A stretch of DNA of 64,000 bases from Coriaria nepalensis (Eukaryota > Streptophyta > Magnoliopsida > Cucurbitales > Coriariaceae), in contig CP114481.1 in the NCBI GenBank assembly GCA_027186245.1, forward strand, positions 38,223,501 through 38,287,500, in the 5' to 3' direction. Below are positions 1 through 13,058 of the stretch, in pieces; positions within the stretch are counted from its first letter, which is position 1, and the number at the start of each line of letters is the position of its first letter. The position numbers were made by a program, and so were the translations under genes. A model generated the notes under the pieces. It was not told the origin of the DNA. It did no database searches and worked only from the letters and a program-made list of their open reading frames with translations.

Positions 1-3000
1 TATTTTTGCACTACAACCACAAGTTTTGTGCATAACTTCCAAATGATCAATGCAAGGAAAGTGTTCATTCGTTTAACCGTTAAATCATTTCAGAGAATCA
101 ATACAACTCAATAACTTATTTCAAAGGAAGTCGAACGAATTCTATTTTTGCACTACAAACACAAGTTTTGTGCATAACTTGCAAATGATCAATGCAAGGA
201 AACTATGCATTCGTTTAACCCTAAAATCATTTCAATGTGTCTTTTCAAGTCAATAACTTATTTCAAAGCAAGTCGAAAGAATTCTATTTTTGCACTAAAA
301 ATGCAAGTTTTGGGCATAACTTGCAAATGATCAATGCAAGGAAAGTGTGCATTCGTTTAACCTTAAAATCATTTGATTGAGTCATTTCAAGTCAATAACT
401 TTTTTCAAAGCAAGTCGAACGAATTCTATTTTTGCACTACAACCACAAGTTTTGTGCATAACTTGCAAATGATCAGTGCAAGGAATGTGTGCATTCGTTT
501 AACATTAAAATCGTTTCAATGAGTCATTTCAAGTCAATATCTTATTTCAAAGCAAGTCGAACGAATTCAATTTTTGCACTACAAACACAAGTTCTGTGCA
601 TAACTTGCAAATGATCATTGCAAGGAAAGTGTGCATTCGTTTAACCTTAAAATCATTTCAATGAGTCATTTCAAGTCAATAACTTATTTCAAAGCAAGTC
701 GAACGAATTCTATTTCTGCACTACAAACAAAAGTTTTCTGCATAACTTGCAAATGATCAATGCAAGGAAAGTGTGCATTCGTTTAACCTTAAAATCATTT
801 CAATGAGTCATTTCAAGTCAATATCTTATTTCAAAGTAATTCGAACGAGCACTATTTTTTCACTACAAATGCAAGTTTTGTGCATAACTTGCACATGATC
901 AATGCAAGGAAACTGTGCATTCGTTTAACCTTAAAATCATTTCAATGTGTCTTTTCAAGTGAATAACTTATTTCAAAGCAAGTCGAACGAATTCTATTTT
1001 TCCACTACAAACAGAAGTTTTTTGCATAACTTGCACATGATCAATGCAAGGAAAGTGTCCATTTGATTAACCTTTAAATCATTTCAATGAGTCATTTCAA
1101 GTCAATAACTTATTTCAAAGCAAGTCGAACGAATTCTATTTTTGCACTAAAAATGCAAGTTTTGGGCATAACTTGCAAATGATCAATGCAAGGAAAGTGT
1201 GCATTCGTTTAACCTTAAAATCATTTGATTGAGTCATTTCAAGTCAATAACTTTTTTCAAAGCAAGTCGAACGAATTCTATTTTTGCACTACAACCACAA
1301 GTTTTGTGCATAACTTCCAAATGATCAATGCAAGGAAAGTGTTCATTCGTTTAACCGTTAAATCATTTCAGAGAATCAATACAACTCAATAACTTATTTC
1401 AAAGGAAGTCGAACGAATTCTATTTTTGCACTACAAACACAAGTTTTGTGCATAACTTGCAAATGATCAATGCAAGGAAACTATGCATTCGTTTAACCCT
1501 AAAATCATTTCAATGTGTCTTTTCAAGTCAATAACTTATTTCAAAGCAAGTCGAAAGAATTCTATTTTTGCACTAAAAATGCAAGTTTTGGGCATAACTT
1601 GCAAATGATCAATGCAAGGAAAGTGTGCATTCGTTTAACCTTAAAATCATTTGATTGAGTCATTTCAAGTCAATAACTTTTTTCAAAGCAAGTCGAACGA
1701 ATTCTATTTTTGCACTACAACCACAAGTTTTGTGCATAACTTGCAAATGATCAGTGCAAGGAATGTGTGCATTCGTTTAACATTAAAATCGTTTCAATGA
1801 GTCATTTCAAGTCAATATCTTATTTCAAAGCAAGTCGAACGAATTCAATTTTTGCACTACAAACACAAGTTCTGTGCATAACTTGCAAATGATCATTGCA
1901 AGGAAAGTGTGCATTCGTTTAACCTTAAAATCATTTCAATGAGTCATTTCAAGTCAATAACTTATTTCAAAGCAAGTCGAACGAATTCTATTTCTGCACT
2001 ACAAACAAAAGTTTTCTGCATAACTTGCAAATGATCAATGCAAGGAAAGTGTGCATTCGTTTAACCTTAAAATCATTTCAATGAGTCATTTCAAGTCAAT
2101 ATCTTATTTCAAAGTAATTCGAACGAGCACTATTTTTTCACTACAAATGCAAGTTTTGTGCATAACTTGCACATGATCAATGCAAGGAAACTGTGCATTC
2201 GTTTAACCTTAAAATCATTTCAATGTGTCTTTTCAAGTGAATAACTTATTTCAAAGCAAGTCGAACGAATTCTATTTTTCCACTACAAACAGAAGTTTTT
2301 TGCATAACTTGCAAATGATCAATGCAAGGAAAGTGTCCATTTGATTAACCTTTAAATCATTTCAATGAGTCATTTCAAGTCAATAACTTATTTCAAAGGA
2401 AGTCGAACGAATTCTATTTTTGCACTAAAAATGCAAGTTTTGGGCATAACTTGCAAATGATCAATGCAAGGAAAGTGTGCATTCGTTTAACCTTAAAATC
2501 ATTTGATTGAGTCATTTCAAGTCAATAACTTTTTTCAAAGCAAGTCGAACGAATTCTATTTTTGCACTACAACCACAAGTTTTGTGCATAACTTGCAAAT
2601 GATCAATGCAAGGAAAGTGTTCATTCGTTTAACCGTTAAATCATTTCAGAGAATCATTACAACTCAATAACTTATTTCAAAGGAAGTCGAACGAATTCTA
2701 TTTTTGCACTACAAACACAAGTTTTGTGCATAACTTGCAAATGATCAATGCAAGGAAACTATTCATTCGTTTAACCCTAAAATCATTTCAATGTGTCTTT
2801 TCAAGTCAATAACTTATTTCAAAGCAAGTCGAAAGAATTCTATTTTTGCACTAAAAATGCAAGTTTTGGGCATAACTTGCAAATGATCAATGCAAGGAAA
2901 GTGTGCATTCGTTTAACCTTAAAATCATTTGATTGAGTCATTTCAAGTCAATAACTTTTTTCAAAGCAAGTCGAACGAATTCTATTTTTGCATTACAACC

Positions 3001-3540
3001 ACAAGTTTTGTGCATAACTTGCAAATGATCAGTGCAAGGAATGTGTGCATTCGTTTAACATTAAAATCGTTTCAATGAATCATTTCAAGTCAATATCTTA
3101 TTTCAAAGCAAGTCGAACGAATTCAATTTTTGCACTACAAACCCAAGTTCTGTGCATAACTTGCAAATGATCATTGCAAGGAAAGTGTGCATTCGTTTAA
3201 CCTTAAAATCATTTCAATGAGTCATTTCAAGTCAATAACTTATTTCAAAGCAAGTCGAACGAATTCTATTTCTGCACTACAAACACAAGTTTTCTGAATA
3301 ACTTGCAAATGATCAATGCAAGGAAAGTGTGCATTCGTTTAACCTTAAAATCATTTCAATGAGTCATTTCAAGTCAATATCCTATTTCAAAGTAATTCGA
3401 ACGAGCACTATTTTTTCACTACAAATGCAAGTTTTGTGCATAACTTGCAAATGATCAATGCAAGGAAACTGTGCATTCGTTTAACCTTAAAATCATTTCA
3501 ATGTGTCTTTTCAAGTCAATAACTTATTTCAAAGCAAGTC
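1..3540. repeat. 9-monomer HOR, 1278-bp period, about 2.8 copies
   Basis: The sequence at position 1 returns at 1279 and 2557, exactly 9 x 142 bp apart. Monomers inside one unit are clearly different. Markers in order are: CAGAGAATCA with AAAGGAAG; ACTATGCATTCG; CACTAAAAATGC with TTGATTGAG; GATCAGTGC with GGAATGTG; AAGTTCTGTGC; TATTTCTGC; TTTTTTCAC with GCACATGATC; GTGTCCATTTGATT; and a second CACTAAAAATGC monomer. Equivalent monomers in successive units are nearly identical, which defines a higher-order repeat. The third copy drifts from about 3409 and departs near 3540, where GAAAAAATTC replaces the expected GAACGAATTC. The unit is already under way at the left edge of the window, so more copies may lie outside. 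Confidence 0.92.
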
Positions 3541-4548
3541 GAAAAAATTCTACTTTTGCACTACAAATGCAAGTTTTGGGCATAACTTGCAAATGATCAA
3601 TGCAAGGAAAGTGTGCATTCGTTTAACCTTAAAATCATTTCAATGAGTCATTTCAAGTCAATAACTTATTTCAAAGCAAGTCGAACGAATTCTATTTTTG
3701 CACTACAACCACAAGTTTTGTGCATAACTTGCAAATGATCAATGCAAGGAAAGTGTGCATTCGTTTAACCTTTAAATCATTTCAGAGAGTTATTCCAAGT
3801 CAATAACTTATTTCAAAGCAAGTCGAACGAATTCTATTTTTGCACTACAGACAGAAGTTTTGTGCATAACTTGCAAATGATCAATGCAAGGAAAGGGTGC
3901 ATTCGTTTAACCTGAAAATCATTTCAATGAGTCGTTTCAAGTCAATATCCTATTTCAAAGCAAGTCGAACGAATTCAATTTTTTTGCACTACAAACACAA
4001 GTTCTGTGCATTACTTGCAAATGATCATTGCAAGGAAAATGCGCATTCGTTTAACCTTAAAATCATTTCAATGAGTCATTTCAAGTCAATAACTTATTTC
4101 AAAGCAAGTCGAACGAATTCTATTTTTGCACTACAAACACAAGTTTTCTTCATAACTTGCAAATGATCAATGCAAGGAAAGTGTGCATTCGTTTAACCTT
4201 AAAATCATTTCAATGAGTCATTTCAAGTCAATATCTTATTTCAAAGTAATTCGAACGAGCACTATTTGTGCACAACAAATGCAAGTTTTGTGCATAACTT
4301 GCACATGATCAATGCAAGGAAACTGTGCATTCGTTTAACCTTAAAATCATTTCAATGTGTCTTTTCAAGTGAATAACTTATTTCAAAGCAAGTCGAACGA
4401 ATTCTATTTTTGCACTACAAACAGAAGTTTTTTGCATAACTTGCAAATGATCAATGCAAGGAAAGTGTCCATTTGATTAACCTTTAAATCATTTCAATGA
4501 GTCATTTCAAGTCAATAACTTATTTCAAAGCAAGTCGAACGAATTCTA
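3300..4548. repeat. Duplicated block, left copy (partner 6852-8100)
   Basis: About 1.25 kb matches 6852-8100 at an offset of 3552 bp, that is 25 monomers plus 2 bases. The two extra bases are accounted for by a T-run of seven after GAATTCAA near 3978, against five in most monomers; the partner has the same long run near 7530. Other shared markers are CAATATCCTATTTC, GTCGAAAAAAT, CAGAGAGTTATTCC and CACTACAGACAGAAG. The copies part at about 4548/8100, where the left has CACTAAAAATGC and the right CACTACAAACAG. Confidence 0.85.
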
Positions 4549-5060
4549 TTTTTGCACTAAAAATGCAAGTTTTGGGCATAACTTGCAAATGATCAATGCA
4601 AGGAAAGTGTGCATTCGTTTAACCTTAAAATCATTTGATTGAGTCATTTCAAGTCAATAACTTTTTTCAAAGCAAGTCGAACGAATTCTATTTTTGCACT
4701 ACAACCACAAGTTTTGTGCATAACTTGCAAATGATCAATGCAAGGAAAGTGTGCATTCGTTTAACCGTTAAATCATTTCAGAGAATCATTACAAGTCAAT
4801 AACTTATTTCAAAGGAAGTCGAACGAATTCTATTTTTGCACTACAAACACAAGTTTTGTGCATAACTTGCAAATGATCAATGCAAGGAAACTGTGCATTC
4901 GTTTAACCTTAAAATCATTTCAATGTGTCTTTTCAAGTCAATAACTTATTTCAAAGCAAGTCGAAAGAATTCTATTTTTGCACTAAAAATGCAAGTTTTG
5001 GGCATAACTTGCAAATGATCAATGCAAGGAAAGTGTGCATTCGTTTAACCTTAAAATCAT
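4180..5060. repeat. Rotated partial copy of the 1278-bp HOR
   Basis: Monomers equivalent to positions 6, 7, 8, 9, 1, 2 and 3 of the 9-mer at 1-3540 occur here in order. The marker GTGTCCATTTGATT at 4465 corresponds to 1055 at an offset of 3410 bp (24 monomers plus the 2-base insertion at about 3978). It overlaps the end of the duplicated block 3300-4548. A shorter trace with monomers 8, 9 and 1 appears again at about 6010-6290, another 11 monomers (1562 bp) along. Confidence 0.75.
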
Positions 5061-6851
5061 TTCAATGAGTCATTGCAAGTTGATATCCTATTTCAAAGCA
5101 AGTCGAACAAATTCTATTTTTGCACTACAAACACAAGTTTTGTGCATAAATTGCAAATGATCAGTGCAAGGAATGTGTGCATTCGTTTAACATTAAAATC
5201 ATTTCAATGAGTCATTTCAACTCAATATCTTCTTTCAAAGCAATTCGAACGAATTCTATTTTTGCACTACAAACACAAGTTTTGTGCATAACTTGCAAAT
5301 GATCAATGCAAGGAAAGTGTGCATTCGTTTAACCTTAAAATCATTTCAATGAGTCATTGCAAGTTGATATCTTATTTCAAAGCAAGTCGAACAAATTCTA
5401 TTTTTGCACTACAAACACAAGTTTTGTGCATAAATTGCAAATGATCAATGCAAGGAAAGTGTGCATTCGTTTAACCGTTAAATCATTTCAGAGAATCATT
5501 ACAAGTCAATAACTTATTTCAAAGGAAGTCGAACGAATTCTATTTTTGCACTACAAACACAAGTTTTGTGCATAACTTGCAAATGATCAATGCAAGGAAA
5601 GTCTGCATTCGTTTAACCGTTAAATCATTTCAGAGAATCATTACAAGTCAATAACTTATTTCAAAGGAAGTCGAACGAATTCTATTTTTGCACTACAAAC
5701 ACAAGTTCTGTGCATAACTTGCAAATGATCAATGCAAGGAAAGTGTGCATTCGTTTAACCTTAAAATCATTTCAATGAGTCATTGCAAGTTGATATCCTA
5801 TTTCAAAGCAAGTCGAACAAATTCTATTTTTGCACTACAAACACAAGTTTTGTGCATAAATTGCAAATGATCAGTGCAAGGAATGTGTGCATTCGTTTAA
5901 CATTAAAATCATTTCAATGAGTCATTTCAAGTCAATATCTTATTTCAAAGCAAGTCGAACCAATTCAATTTCTGCACTACAAACACAAGTTTTCTGCATA
6001 ACTTGCAAATGATCAATGCAAGGAAAGTGTCCATTTGATTAACCTTTAAATCATTTCAATGAGTCATTTCAAGTCAATAACTTATTTCAAAGCAAGTCGA
6101 ACGAATTCTATTTTTGCACTAAAAATGCAAGTTTTGGGCATAACTTGCAAATGATCAATGCAAGGAAAGTGTGCATTCGTTTAACCTTAAAATCATTTGA
6201 TTGAGTCATTTCAAGTCAATAACTTTTTTCAAAGCAAGTCGAACGAATTCCATTTTTGCACTACAACCACAAGTTTTGTGCATAACTTGCAAATGATCAA
6301 TGCAAGGAAAGTGTGCATTCGTTTAACCTTAAAATAATTTCAATGAGTCATTTCAAGTCAATATCTTATTTCAAAGCAAGTCGAACGAATTCAATTTTTG
6401 CACTACAAACACAATTTCTGTGCATAACTTGCAAATGATCATTGCAAGGAAAGTGTGCATTCGTTTAACCTTAAAATCATTTCAATGAGTCATTTCAAGT
6501 CAATAACTTATTTCAAAGCAAGTCGAACGAATTCTATTTCTGCACTACAAACACAAGTTTTTTGCATAACTTGCAGATGATCAATGCAAGGAAAGTGTGC
6601 ATTAGTTTAACCTTTAAATCATTTCAATGAGTCATTTCAAGTCAATATCTTATTTCAAAGTAATTCGAACGAGCACTATTTTTTCACTACAAATGCAAGT
6701 TTTGTGCATAACTTGCAAATGATCAATGCAAGGAAAGTGTGCATTCGTTTAACCTTAAAATAATTTCAATGAGTCATTTCAAGTCAATATCTTATTTCAA
6801 AGCAGGGCGAACGAATTCAATTTTTGCACTACAAACACAAGTTCTGTGCAT
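5000..6851. repeat. Shuffled monomer mosaic with 710-bp (5-mer) offset
   Basis: This stretch holds monomer types known from the left HOR in a changed order. A variant with CATTGCAAGTTGATATC and GTCGAACAAATTC occurs at about 5071, 5355 and 5781. The stretches 5000-5240 and 5710-5950 match at 710 bp (5 x 142). Monomers with CAGAGAATCATTAC and AAAGGAAG lie at about 4780, 5495 and 5637, the last two being direct neighbours. From about 6300 to 6850 plain family A copies alternate with copies carrying AAAATAATTTC or TTTTTTCAC. No unique sequence is present. Confidence 0.75.
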
Positions 6852-8100
6852 AACTTGCAAATGATCAATGCAAGGAAAGTGTGCATTCGTTTAACCTTAA
6901 AATCATTTCAATGAGTCATTTCAAGTCAATATCCTATTTCAAAGTAATTCGAACGAAAACTATTTTTTCACTACAAATGCAAGTTTTGTGCATAACTTGC
7001 ACATGATCAATGCAAGGAAACTGTGCATTCGTTTAACCTTAAAATCATTTCAATGTGTCTTTTCAAGTCAATAACTTATTTCAGAGCAAGTCGAAAAAAT
7101 GCTACTTTTGCACTACAAATGCAAGTTTTGGGCATAACTTGCAAATGATCAATGCAAGGAAAGTGTGCATTCGTTTAACCTTAAAATCATTTCAATGAGT
7201 CATTTCAAGTCAATAAAGTATTTCAAAGCAAGTCGAACGAATTCTATTTTTGCACTACAACCACAAGTTTTGTGCATAACTTGCAAATGATCAATGCAAG
7301 GAAAGTGTGCATTCGTTTAACCTTAAAATCATTTCAGAGAGTTATTCCAAGTCAATAACTTATTTCAAAGCAAGTCGAACGAATTCTATTTTTGTACTAC
7401 AGACAGAAGTTTTGTGCATAACTTGCAAATGATCAATGCAAGGAAAGTGTGCATTCGTTTAACCTGAAAATCATATCAATGAGTCGTTTCAAGTCAATAT
7501 CCTATTTCAAAGCAAGTCGAACGAATTCAATTTTTTTGCACTACAAACACAAGTTCTGTGCATTACTTGCAAATGATCATTGCAAGGAAAATGTGCATTC
7601 GTTTAACCTTAAAATCATTTCAATGAGTCATTTCAAGTCAATAACTTATTTCAAAGCAAGTCGAACGAATTCTATTTTTGCACTACAAACACAAGTTTTG
7701 TTCATAACTTGCAAATGATCAATGCAAGGAAAGTGTGCATTCGTTTAACCTTAAAATCATTTCAATGAGTCATTTCAAGTCAATATCTTATTTCAAAGTA
7801 ATTCGAACGAGCACTATTTGTGCACAACAAATGCAAGTTTTGTGCATAACTTGCACATGATCAATGCAAGGAAACTGTGCATTCGTTTAACCTGAAAATC
7901 ATTTCAATGTGTCTTTTCAAGTCAATAACTTATTTCAAAGCAAGTCGAACGAATTCTATTTTTGCACTACAAACAGAAGTTTTTTGCATAACTTGCAAAT
8001 GATCAATGCAAGGAAAGTGTCCATTTGAATAACCTTTAAATCATTTCAATGAGTCATTTCAAGTCAATAACTTATTTCAAAGCAAGTCGAACGAATTCTA
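6852..8100. repeat. Duplicated block, right copy (partner 3300-4548)
   Basis: This is the second copy of the 1.25-kb block, 3552 bp downstream of the first. It carries the same run of seven T near 7530 and the same monomer order. Private changes include GAACGAAAACT near 6955, ATGCTACTTTTG near 7099 and CATATCAATGAG near 7473. The junction at about 6852 lies inside a monomer and the register is kept, as expected from unequal exchange between aligned monomers. Confidence 0.85.
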
Positions 8101-10466
8101 TTTTTGCACTACAAACAGAAGTTTTGTGCATAACTTGCAAATGATCAATGCAAGGAAAGTGTGCGATCGTTTAACCTTTAAATCATTTCAATGAGTCATT
8201 TCAAGTCAATAACTTATTTCAAAGCAAGTGGAACGAATTCTATTTTTGCTCTACAAACACAAGTTTTGTGCATAACTTGCAAATGATCAATGAAAGGAAG
8301 GTGTGCATTCGTTTAACCTTAAAATCATTTCAATGAGTCATTTCAAGTCAATAACTAATTTCAAAGCAAGTCGAACGAATTCAATTTTTGCACTACGAAC
8401 ACAAGTTTTGTGCATAACTTGCAAGTGATCAATGCAAGGAAGGTGTGCATTCATTTAACCTTAAAATCATTTCAATGTGTCGTGTCAAGTCGATATCTTA
8501 TTTCAAAGCAAGTCGAACGAATTCTATTTTTGCACTACAAACAGAAGTTTTTTGCATAACTTGCAAATGATCAACGCAAGGAAAGTCTGCATTCGTTTAA
8601 CCTTTAAATGATTTCAATGAGTCATTACAAGTCAATAACTTATTTCAAAGCAAGTCGAACGAATTCTATTTTTGCACTACAAACAGAAGTTTTTTGCATA
8701 ACTTGCAGATGATCAATGCAAGGAAAGTGTGCATTAGTTTAACCTTTAAATCATTTCAATGAGTCATTTCAAGTCAATAACTTATTTCAAAGCAAGTCGA
8801 ACGAATTCAATTTTTGCACTACAAACACAATTTTTGTGCATAACTTGCAAATGATCAATGCAAGGAAAGTGTGCATTCGTTTAACCTTAAAATCATTCCA
8901 ATGAGTCATTTCAAGTCAATATCTTATTTCAAAGCAAGTCGAACGAATTCAATTTTTGCACTACAAACACAAGTTTTGTGCATAACTTGCAAATGATCAA
9001 TGCAAGGCAAGTGTGCGATCGTTTAACCTTTAAATCATTTCAATGAGTCATTTCAAGTCAATAACTTATTTCAAAGCAAGTGGAACGAATTCTATTTTTG
9101 CACTACAAACAGAAGTTTTTTTGCATAACTTGCAAATGATCAATGCATAGAAAGTGTGCATTCGTTTACCTTTAAATCATTTCAATGAGTCATTTCCAGT
9201 CAATAACTTATTTCAAAGCAAGTCGAACGAATTCTATTTTTGCACTACAAACAGAAGTTTGGTGCTTAACTTGCAAATGATCAATGCAAGGAAAGTGTGC
9301 ATTCGTTTAACCTTTAAATCATTTCATAGAGTCATTACAAGTCAATAACTTATTTCAAAGCAAGTCGAACGAATTCTATTTTTGCACTACAAACACATGT
9401 TTTGTGCATAACTTGCAAATGATCAATGCAAGGAAAGTGTGCATTCGTTTAACTTTAAAATCATTTCAATGAGTCATTTCAAGTCAATAACTTATTTCAA
9501 AGCAAGTCTAACGAATTCTATTTTTGCACTACAAACAAAAGTTTTTTGCATAACATGCAAATGATCAACGCAAGGAAAGTGTGCATTCGTTTAACCTTTA
9601 AATGATTTCAATGAGTCATTACAAGTCAATAACTTATTTCAAAGCAAGTCGAACGAATTCTATTTTTGCACTACAAACAGAAGTTTTTTGCATAACTTGC
9701 AGATGATCAATGCAAGGAAAGTGTGCATTAGTTTAACCTTTAAATCATTTCAATGAGTCATTTCAAGTCAATAACTTATTTCAAAGCAAGTCGAACGAAT
9801 TCAATTTTTGAACTACAAACACAATTTTTGTGCATAACTTGCAAATGATCAATGCAAGGAAAGTGTGCATTCGTTTAACCTTAAAATCATTTCAATGAGT
9901 CATTTCAAGTCAATATCTTATTTCAAAGCAAGTCGAACGAATTCAATTTTTGCACTACAAACACAAGTTTTGTGCATAACATCCAAATGATCATTGCAAG
10001 GAAAGTGTGCATTCGTTTAACCTTGAAATCATTTCAATGAGTCATTTCAAGTTAATAACTTATTTCAAAGCAAGTCGAACGAATTCAATTTTTGCTCTAC
10101 AAACACAAGTTTTGTGCATAACTTGCAAATGATCAATGAAAGGAAGGTGTGCATTCGTTTAACCTTAAAATCATTTCAATGAGTCATTTCAAGTCAATAA
10201 CTAATTTCAAAGCAAGTCGAACGAATTCAATTTTTGCACTACGAACACAAGTTTTGTGCATAACTTGCAAGTGATCAATGCAAGGAAGGTGTGCATTCAT
10301 TTAACCTTAAAATCATTTCAATGTGTCGTGTCAAGTCGATATCTTATTTCAAAGCAAGTCGAACGAATTCTATTTTTGCACTACAAACAGAAGTTTTTTG
10401 CATAACTTGCAAATGATCAACGCAAGGAAAGTGTGCATTCGTTTAACCTTTAAATGATTTCAATGA
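8100..10466. repeat. Family A monomers with overlapping 7-mer and 13-mer offsets
   Basis: Two duplications are interleaved. The stretch 8560-8990 recurs at 9554-9984, 994 bp (7 monomers) away, marked by GATCAACGCAAGG, GCAGATGATC, GCATTAGTTTAACC and CACAATTTTTGTGC. The stretch 8230-8620 recurs at 10076-10466, 1846 bp (13 monomers) away, marked by TTTTTGCTCTAC, CACTACGAACAC and GTGTCGTGTCAAG. Monomers between are ordinary family A. Rare variants include GTGCGATCG at about 8161 and 9014, and ACATGCAAATGATC at 9554. Confidence 0.8.
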
Positions 10467-13058
10467 GTCATTTCAAGTCAATAACTAATTTCAAAGCAAG
10501 TCGAACGAATTCAATTTTTGCACTACAAACACAAGTTTTGTGCATAACTTGCAAGTGATCAATGCAAGGAAAGTTTGCATTCATTTAACCTTAAAATCAT
10601 TTCAATGTGTCGTTTCAAGTCGATATCTTATTTCAAAGCAAGTCGAACGAATTCTATTTTTGCACTACAAACACAAGTTTTGTGCATAACTTGCAAATGA
10701 TCAGTGCAAGGAAAGTGTGCATTCGTTTAACCTTAAAATCATTTCAATGAGTCATTTCAAGTCAATATCTTATTTGAAAGTAATTTGAACGATCTCTATT
10801 TTTGCACTTCAAATGCAAGTTTTGTGCATAACTTGCACATGATCAATGCAAGGAAACTGTGCATTCGTTTAACCTTAAAATCATTTCAATGAGTCACTTC
10901 AAGTCAATAACTTATTTCAAAGCAAGTCGAACGAATTCTATTTTTGCACTACACACAGAAGTTTTGTGCATAACTTGCAAATGATCAATGCAAGGAAAGT
11001 ATGCATTCGTTTAACCTTAAAATCATTTCAATGAGTCATTGCAAATCAATAACTTATTTCAAAGCAAGTCGAACGAATTCAATTTTTGCACTACAAACAC
11101 AAGTTTTGTGCATAACTTCCAAATGATCATTGCAAGGAAAGCGTGCATTCGTTAACCTTAAAATCATTTCAATGAGTCATTTCAAGTCAATAACTTATTT
11201 CAAAGCAAGTCGAACAAATTCTATTTTTGCACTACAAACACAAGTTTTGGGAAAAACTTGCAAGTGATCAATGCAAGGGAAGTGTGCATTCATTTAACCT
11301 TAAAATCATTTCAATGTGTCATTTCAAGTTGATATCTTATTTCAAAGCAAGTCAACGAATTCTATTTTTGCACTACAAACACAAGTTTTGTGCATAACTT
11401 GCAAATGATCAATGCAAGGAAAGTGTACATTCGTTTAACCTTTAAATCATTTCAATGAGTCATTTCAAGTCAATATCTTATTTCGAAGCAAGTCGAACGA
11501 ATTCTATTTTCACACTTCAAACACAAGTTTTGTGCATAACTTGGAAATGATCAATGCAAAGAAAGTGTGCATTCGTTTAACCTTAAAATCATTTGAATGA
11601 GTCATTTCAAGTCAATAACTTATTTCAAAGCAAGTCGAACGAATTCTATTTTCACACTTCAAACACAAGTTTTGTGCATAACTTGGAAATGATCAATGCC
11701 AGGAATGTGTGCATTAGTTTAACATTAAAATCATTTGAATGAGTCATTTCAAGTCAATATCTTATTTGAAAGTAATTTGAACGATCTCTATTTTTGCACT
11801 TCAAATGCAAGTTTTGTGCATAACTTGCACATGATCAATGCAAGGAAACTGTGCATTCGTTTAACCTTAAAATCATTTCAATGAGTCACTTCAAGTCAAT
11901 AACTTATTTCAAAGCAAGTCGAACGAATTCTATTTTTGCACTACACACAGAAGTTTTGTGCATAACTTGCAAATGATCAATGCAAGGAAAGTGTGCATTC
12001 GTTTAACCTTAAAATCATTTCAATGAGTCATTGCAAATCAATAACTTATTTCAAAGCAAGTCGAACGAATTCAATTTTTGCACTACAAACACAAGTTTTG
12101 TGCATAACTTCCAAATGATCATTGCAAGGAAAGTGTGCATTCGTTTAACCTTAAAATCATTTCGATGAGTCATTTCAAGTCAATAATTTATTTCAAAGCA
12201 AGTCGAACGAATTCTATTTTTGCACTACAAACACAAGTTTTGTGCATAACTTGCAAATGATCAATGCAAGGAAAGTGTGCATTCGTTTAACTTAAAATCA
12301 TTTCAATGAGTCATTTCAAGTCAATAAGTTATTTTTAAGCAAGTCGAACGAATTAAATTTTTGTACTACAAACACAAATTTTGTGCATAACTTGCAAATG
12401 ATCAATGCAAGGAAAGTGTGCATTCGTTTAACCTTAAAATAATTTCAATGAGTCATTTCAAGTCAATATCTTATTTCAAAGCAAGTCGAACGAATTCTAT
12501 TTTTGCACTACAAACACAAGTTTTGTGCATAACATGCAAATGATCAGTGCAAGGAAAGTGCGCATTTGTTTAACCTTTAAATCATTTCAATGAGTCATTT
12601 CAAGTCAATAACTTATTTCAAAGCAAGTCGAACGAATTCTATTTTTGCACTACAAACAGAAGTTTTGTGCATAACTTGCAAATGATCAATGCAAGGAAAG
12701 TGTGCATTCGTTTAACCTTAAATCATTTCAGAGAGTCATTACAAGTCAGTAACTTATTTCAAAGCAAGTCGAACGAATTCTATTTTTGCACTACAAACAC
12801 AAGTTTTGTGCATAACTTGCAAATGATCAATGCAAGGAAAGTGTCCATTCGTTTAACCTTTAAATCATTTCAAAGAGTCATTTCAAGTCAATAACTTATT
12901 TCAAAGCAAGTCGAACGAATTCTATTTTCACACTTCAAACACAAGTTTTGTGCATAACTTGGAAATGATCAATGCCAGGAATGTGTGCATTAGTTTAACA
13001 TTAAAATCATTTGAATGAGTCATTTCAAGTCAATATCTTATTTGAAAGTAATTTGAAC
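10467..13058. repeat. Family A monomers leading into the 1276-bp HOR
   Basis: The marker GATCTCTATTTTTGCACTTC occurs at 10791 and 11783, 992 bp apart (7 monomers minus 2 bases), then at 13059 after 1276 bp (9 monomers minus 2). Following each marker are the same monomers in order: CACTACACACAG, then CATTGCAAATC with CTTCCAAATGATCATT. The unit 11641-12916 begins with a monomer carrying TATTTTCACACTTC, repeated at 12917. From 12351 to 12916 it holds monomers with AATTAAATTTTTG, CATAACATGC with GCGCATTTG, and a pair with CTTAAATC/CAGAGAG and GTGTCCATTCG that reappears at 19.3-26.1 kb. Confidence 0.8.

Noticed and set aside
3897..4166. Open reading frame of 89 codons, repeated at 7449-7718
   Set aside because: It spans about two satellite monomers and exists only because the long T-run shifts frame. 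Its two halves read the same satellite twice, there is no gene context, and the copy at 7449 is part of the same segmental duplication.
9555..9562. Octamer motif ATGCAAAT
   Set aside because: It arises from a single-base variant (ACATGC for ACTTGC) in a small number of monomers and has no other support.
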